Source of the DNA: Acidimicrobiaceae bacterium
Lineage (GTDB): Bacteria; Actinomycetota; Acidimicrobiia; Acidimicrobiales; Ilumatobacteraceae
Assembly (NCBI GenBank): GCA_003455715.1
Contig: DMQJ01000057.1
Location: 1-8,864, forward strand
DNA length: 8,864 nt
Reading direction: 5' to 3'
A program made the translations under genes and the position numbers. How positions within the stretch are numbered: the first letter of the stretch is position 1; each line of letters starts with the position of its first letter. Below are positions 6,684 through 8,864 of this stretch, piece after piece. The notes under the pieces were generated by a model. That model did no database searches, was not told the origin of the DNA, and saw nothing but the letters and a program-made list of their open reading frames with translations.

Positions 6684-7940
6684 GGACGCACCATACTGAT
6701 AGCGCACCTGCGCCCAGCCGGTCACGCCCGGCTTGACGCAATGCCGAACCGCGTAGAACGGAATCTGCTGAGTAAGCTGATCAACGAAGTAGGGACGCTC
6801 GGGGCGCGGCCCCACCAGACTCATGTCACCGACAAGCACATTGAAGAGCTGCGGCAACTCGTCGATGCGAAGCTTGCGGATCACCCGACCCACGCGGGTC
6901 ACGCGATCATCGTTCGAACTCGCCCAACGAGGCTTGCCATCACGCTCCGCATCGCGGCGCATGCTACGGAACTTGATCACACGGAATGGCTTTCCGCCCA
7001 GCCCCACGCGCTCCTGGCCATAGAACACTGGCGCACCATCCTCAAGCAGGATCAATATCGCAGTGATGATCATCACTGGCAGGGCCAGAATCAGGAGAAG
7101 CGAACCAACCACAAGGTCGAACACCCGCTTGATGAACGTCCGCGCCCACCCCTGACGAAAGCCATCACCGTAGATCAGCCAACTCGCACGCAGCGAATCC
7201 AGCCGAATCTGACCGAGCGAGCGCTCGAAGAATGTGGACAGGTCCAGGATCCGGATACCACCAAGCTTGCAATCGAGCAGTTCGCGCAGGGATAGAACTC
7301 CACCTCGCCGCTCGCGCACAGCGACGATCACCTCGTCTACACGGAGCTTGCCAGCAACGTCAAGCAGGCTACCCGGAGGCAAAACCTGACGTGGCTCGAC
7401 CTCGACACGCTCCTGCCCACCCACAGGAAGGAACCCCACGACATCCACGCTGCGCTGCAAAGGCCGCGTCAGATCCCTGTACACAGCCAGGGCATCCCGT
7501 CCGGTCCCCACGATCAGGACACGCGGCACGAAGAAACCTGCAGCCTGGCGCTGATTGACCACCACCCTGAGCATCAGCAGCGAGCACAACAAGACAAGGA
7601 TGCTCACCTGCATCGGGTGCGGCGCGATCTCCGGCCAGGGCATCAGGCCAAACGTCACGTACGCCACCGGCACACTGACGACAAGGGAGAGTGCCACGCG
7701 CGCAAATGCCTGCCTGCGGCAACGCTGATACACAGGCCGGTACAAGCCCATCGCGGCATTGAGACCGATCATGGATGCCGCGAACACCAGCGCGGCAGGC
7801 ACCCAGGCCGCCCAGTCAAGGGCACCGGGCGCAGCCTGGAAGGCAACAGCCCCCAGCACCACGATGAACAACAGCGCAGCATCGAACAAGACCTGATGCA
7901 GCGTATGCGTTGGTAGGTAATGGCTGAAGATCTTCAGCAT
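6675..7940 (-). pseudogene. PEP-CTERM-associated sugar transferase (EpsB2-like), 3' end missing
   Basis: This is a polyprenyl-phosphate glycosyl-1-phosphate transferase that starts exopolysaccharide synthesis on the inner membrane. It resembles the exosortase/PEP-CTERM-associated group (TIGR03013-like), judged by MLKIFSHYL at the start and IRLDSLRASWLIYGDGF at 245-261. About four N-terminal membrane helices span residues 15-125, then a Rossmann-like CoA-binding-type region (VLIVGTGRDA, 141-150), another helix (about 275-298), and the catalytic domain: VFYGQERVGLGGKPF, KFRSMRRDAE, RKLRIDELPQLFNVL and GDMSLVGPRPERP. Family sequence stops at residue 422 (YQYGASVDD); about 40 C-terminal residues are missing. 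The frame continues to a stop at 6588 with unrelated residues. The start at 7940 has AGAGG six bases upstream and matches the family; an upstream in-frame ATG at 8024 would add 28 unlike residues. Confidence 0.85.
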
Positions 7941-7946
7941 GGAGAA

Positions 7947-7951
7947 CCTCT
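7947..7951 (-). promoter_or_regulatory. Shine-Dalgarno sequence deciding the sugar transferase start
   Basis: AGAGG on the minus strand lies six bases before the ATG at 7940. It favours this start over the longer frame from 8024. Confidence 0.6.
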
Positions 7952-8186
7952 GCGTCCGTGGTCGTGTTCGTCGGCTAGACCTTCCGGTCTGCCAGCTCGC
8001 CACCAAGATAGCTGATCGACCCATGCACGCCTATTAAATCGATCACGCTCATCGACCAAGAGTCGAAGTTAAAAAATCAATCGAAACAACAGATTCAAGC
8101 AAAACCGCAGATCGACACATCCCGCGAGCATTGATTTTAGCATGTGGAGACGGTAGCTTTCCGAGGCTAGACCCCTCACCCACCCC

Positions 8187-8192
8187 AGGAGA
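8187..8192 (+). promoter_or_regulatory. Shine-Dalgarno sequence of the hydratase gene
   Basis: AGGAGA ends five bases before the ATG at 8198, a strong site unlike those of the left-hand genes. Confidence 0.7.
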
Positions 8193-8197
8193 AAAGC

Positions 8198-8647
8198 ATG
8201 AGCAGCACGGCCCGCGATTTCGCTGAAGTTTATGGATATCAATTCGAAGACCTCACCGTTGGCATGAACGCCGCAGTCTCACGCACCGTCAGCGAAGCGG
8301 ACATCCTGCTGTTCGCTGGCGTTTCGGGGGACACCAACCCAGTACACCTGGACGAAGAGTTCGCTGCCAGCACGATGTTTGGCGGACGTATCGCGCACGG
8401 CATGCTCTCCGCAGGCTTGATCTCCGCCGTCTTCGGAACCCGCCTGCCCGGTCCCGGCTGCATCTACCTTTCCCAGAACCTCAAGTTCAAGGCACCGGTC
8501 AAGGTCGGTGATACGGTCGTTGCGCGTGTTACGGTCAAAGAGCTGAAAGTCGAAAAACGCCGCGCCGTTTTCTCGACGGTTTGCACTGTGCGAGGGGCAG
8601 TCGTTCTCGACGGCGAAGCCGAGCTGCTCGTACCGGCACGCGACTGA
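8198..8647 (+). CDS. phaJ: (R)-specific enoyl-CoA hydratase, MaoC/PhaJ family
   Basis: This 149-residue single hot-dog-fold protein of the MaoC-like dehydratase family is closest in look to PhaJ. PhaJ hydrates trans-2-enoyl-CoA to (R)-3-hydroxyacyl-CoA in the cytoplasm and supplies monomers for polyhydroxyalkanoate from fatty acid oxidation. The catalytic pair is Asp45 and His50 in AGVSGDTNPVHLDEEFA, the hydratase-2 motif. Downstream blocks GRIAHGMLSAGLISAVFGTRLPG, CIYLSQNLKFKAPVKVGDTV and VEKRRAVFSTVC match the family, and the length is normal. The start has AGGAGA at ideal spacing. It stands alone between a divergent sugar transferase and a convergent 5S rRNA gene. No PHA synthase or phasin is in view, so a role in another fatty-acid or acyl-CoA pathway is possible, and the symbol is tentative. 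Confidence 0.85.
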   Translation: MSSTARDFAEVYGYQFEDLTVGMNAAVSRTVSEADILLFAGVSGDTNPVHLDEEFAASTMFGGRIAHGMLSAGLISAVFGTRLPGPGCIYLSQNLKFKAPVKVGDTVVARVTVKELKVEKRRAVFSTVCTVRGAVVLDGEAELLVPARD

Positions 8648-8741
8648 CTCATCCCCCACTACGCGCCCGACCGAACGTCAGCCTTGCCGCGTTTTCGAGC
8701 GCGTTGTGGGTGGCGTTTATGTTTATTCGGCGCGTTGACGT

Positions 8742-8779
8742 AACAAAGCCCTGCTTTCTTTTGAGAGCAGGGCTTTGTT
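8742..8779. terminator. Bidirectional rho-independent terminator
   Basis: Perfect 14-base arms (8742-8755 and 8766-8779, core AAAGCCCTGCT / AGCAGGGCTTT) enclose a short loop with two further pairs. On the plus strand the hairpin is followed by a T-rich tail (TTTGTTTTG), and on the minus strand it ends in TTTGTTA. It lies between the 5S rRNA 3' end and the hydratase gene and can stop both the rRNA operon (minus) and the hydratase transcript (plus). Confidence 0.88.
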
Positions 8780-8788
8780 TTGTGGGTT

Positions 8789-8864
8789 AGTCTGACGATG
8801 ACCTACTTTCACGAGGGCGGACCTCACTATCATCGGCGCATGTGCGTTTCACGGTCCTGTTCGG
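8789..8864 (-). rRNA. rrf: 5S ribosomal RNA, 3' part
   Basis: Read on the minus strand, the window end gives the betaproteobacterial 5S signature: CCGAACAGGACCGTGAAACG, then TGCGCCGATGATAGTG, and the 3' end GTGAAAGTAGGTCATCGTCAG. About 76 of roughly 115 bases are present; the 5' part lies beyond the window. The GAGG...CCTC helix around 8810-8826 is kept. As the last gene of an rRNA operon it is followed after about ten bases by the hairpin terminator. The exact 3' end is uncertain by a few bases. Confidence 0.92.

Larger units (their letters stand above)
7941..8197. promoter_or_regulatory. AT-rich divergent intergenic region
   Basis: This 257-base spacer separates the minus-strand sugar transferase from the plus-strand hydratase gene and must hold both promoters. 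It is clearly richer in A/T than anything to its left. A weak plus-strand candidate is TTGATT (8131-8136), 17 bases, TAGCTT (8154-8159). A weak minus-strand candidate is TTGGTC (8054-8059) followed at 15 bases by TTTAAT (8033-8038). A small palindrome, AGACC-TTCC-GGTCT, lies at 7977-7990. I find no RpoN-type -24/-12 site and no reading frame that looks coding. Confidence 0.4.

Noticed and set aside
6588..6700. Horizontal gene transfer or insertion of a mobile element as cause of the junction
   Set aside because: No transposase, integrase, tRNA, inverted repeat or target duplication is visible, and the foreign side carries an rRNA gene, which fits a chromosome piece of another organism better.
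6483..7295. Plus-strand open frame crossing the suspected junction
   Set aside because: It is antisense to the conserved sugar transferase and the truncated left gene, shows no motif, and spans a point that is probably artificial.
7941..8024. N-terminal extension of 28 residues for the sugar transferase
   Set aside because: Family members start at the MLKIF-type sequence and a Shine-Dalgarno sequence precedes the ATG at 7940.
8014..8120. Near-direct repeat GATCGACCCAT (8014-8024) and GATCGACACAT (8110-8120)
   Set aside because: Only two copies, 11 bases, one mismatch, 96 bases apart; chance cannot be excluded and neither is placed convincingly as an operator.

Overview
The window appears to join two unrelated bacterial genomes at about position 6675. 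Positions 1 to about 6675 look like a high-GC actinobacterium, probably of the Acidimicrobiia type. This rests on G/C-rich third codon positions, genes that start with little or no Shine-Dalgarno sequence, TAnnnT-type -10 elements close to start codons, and the protein repertoire. Positions about 6675 to 8864 look betaproteobacterial, probably Rhodocyclales-like. They hold a 5S rRNA 3' end of betaproteobacterial type, a PEP-CTERM-associated sugar transferase, a PhaJ-like hydratase, strong Shine-Dalgarno sequences and AT-rich spacers. The taxonomic names are inferences from recognition, not from a database search.

Left part. A tightly coupled minus-strand operon reads etfA, fixC, fixX, etfB, with the last gene cut by the window edge. 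Each stop codon overlaps the next start codon (ATGA, ATGA, TGATG). Together they encode an electron-transfer flavoprotein and its membrane quinone-reductase module (FixABCX, or ETF plus ETF:quinone oxidoreductase). Divergent from it, across a 170-base spacer, is a cytoplasmic molybdopterin oxidoreductase with an N-terminal Fe-S motif. The spacer carries candidate leaderless promoters on both sides and a long imperfect inverted repeat. Next come a single-pass membrane-anchored protein with a large external domain and, convergent with it and one base away, a gene of the 'DWSAA' family (DUF429/RNase H-like in appearance) that lacks its N-terminus.

Junction. The 5'-truncated 'DWSAA' gene and a 3'-truncated sugar transferase gene meet at the same point near 6675, both on the minus strand. 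The transferase frame runs on by chance for about 29 unrelated residues, which gives a plausible-looking but hybrid ORF of 450 residues. Two family-conserved genes broken at one point, with phylogenetically different sides, suggest a chimeric contig. A real rearrangement cannot be excluded from sequence alone.

Right part. After the sugar transferase there is an AT-rich divergent spacer, then a MaoC/PhaJ hydratase gene on the plus strand, a near-perfect hairpin terminator that can serve both strands, and the 3' part of a minus-strand 5S rRNA gene running off the window end.

I found no CRISPR array, tRNA, insertion sequence or phage gene. The most interesting intact unit is the etfA-fixC-fixX-etfB operon with its divergent molybdoenzyme. 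I see no wholly new system that the sequence itself would prove.
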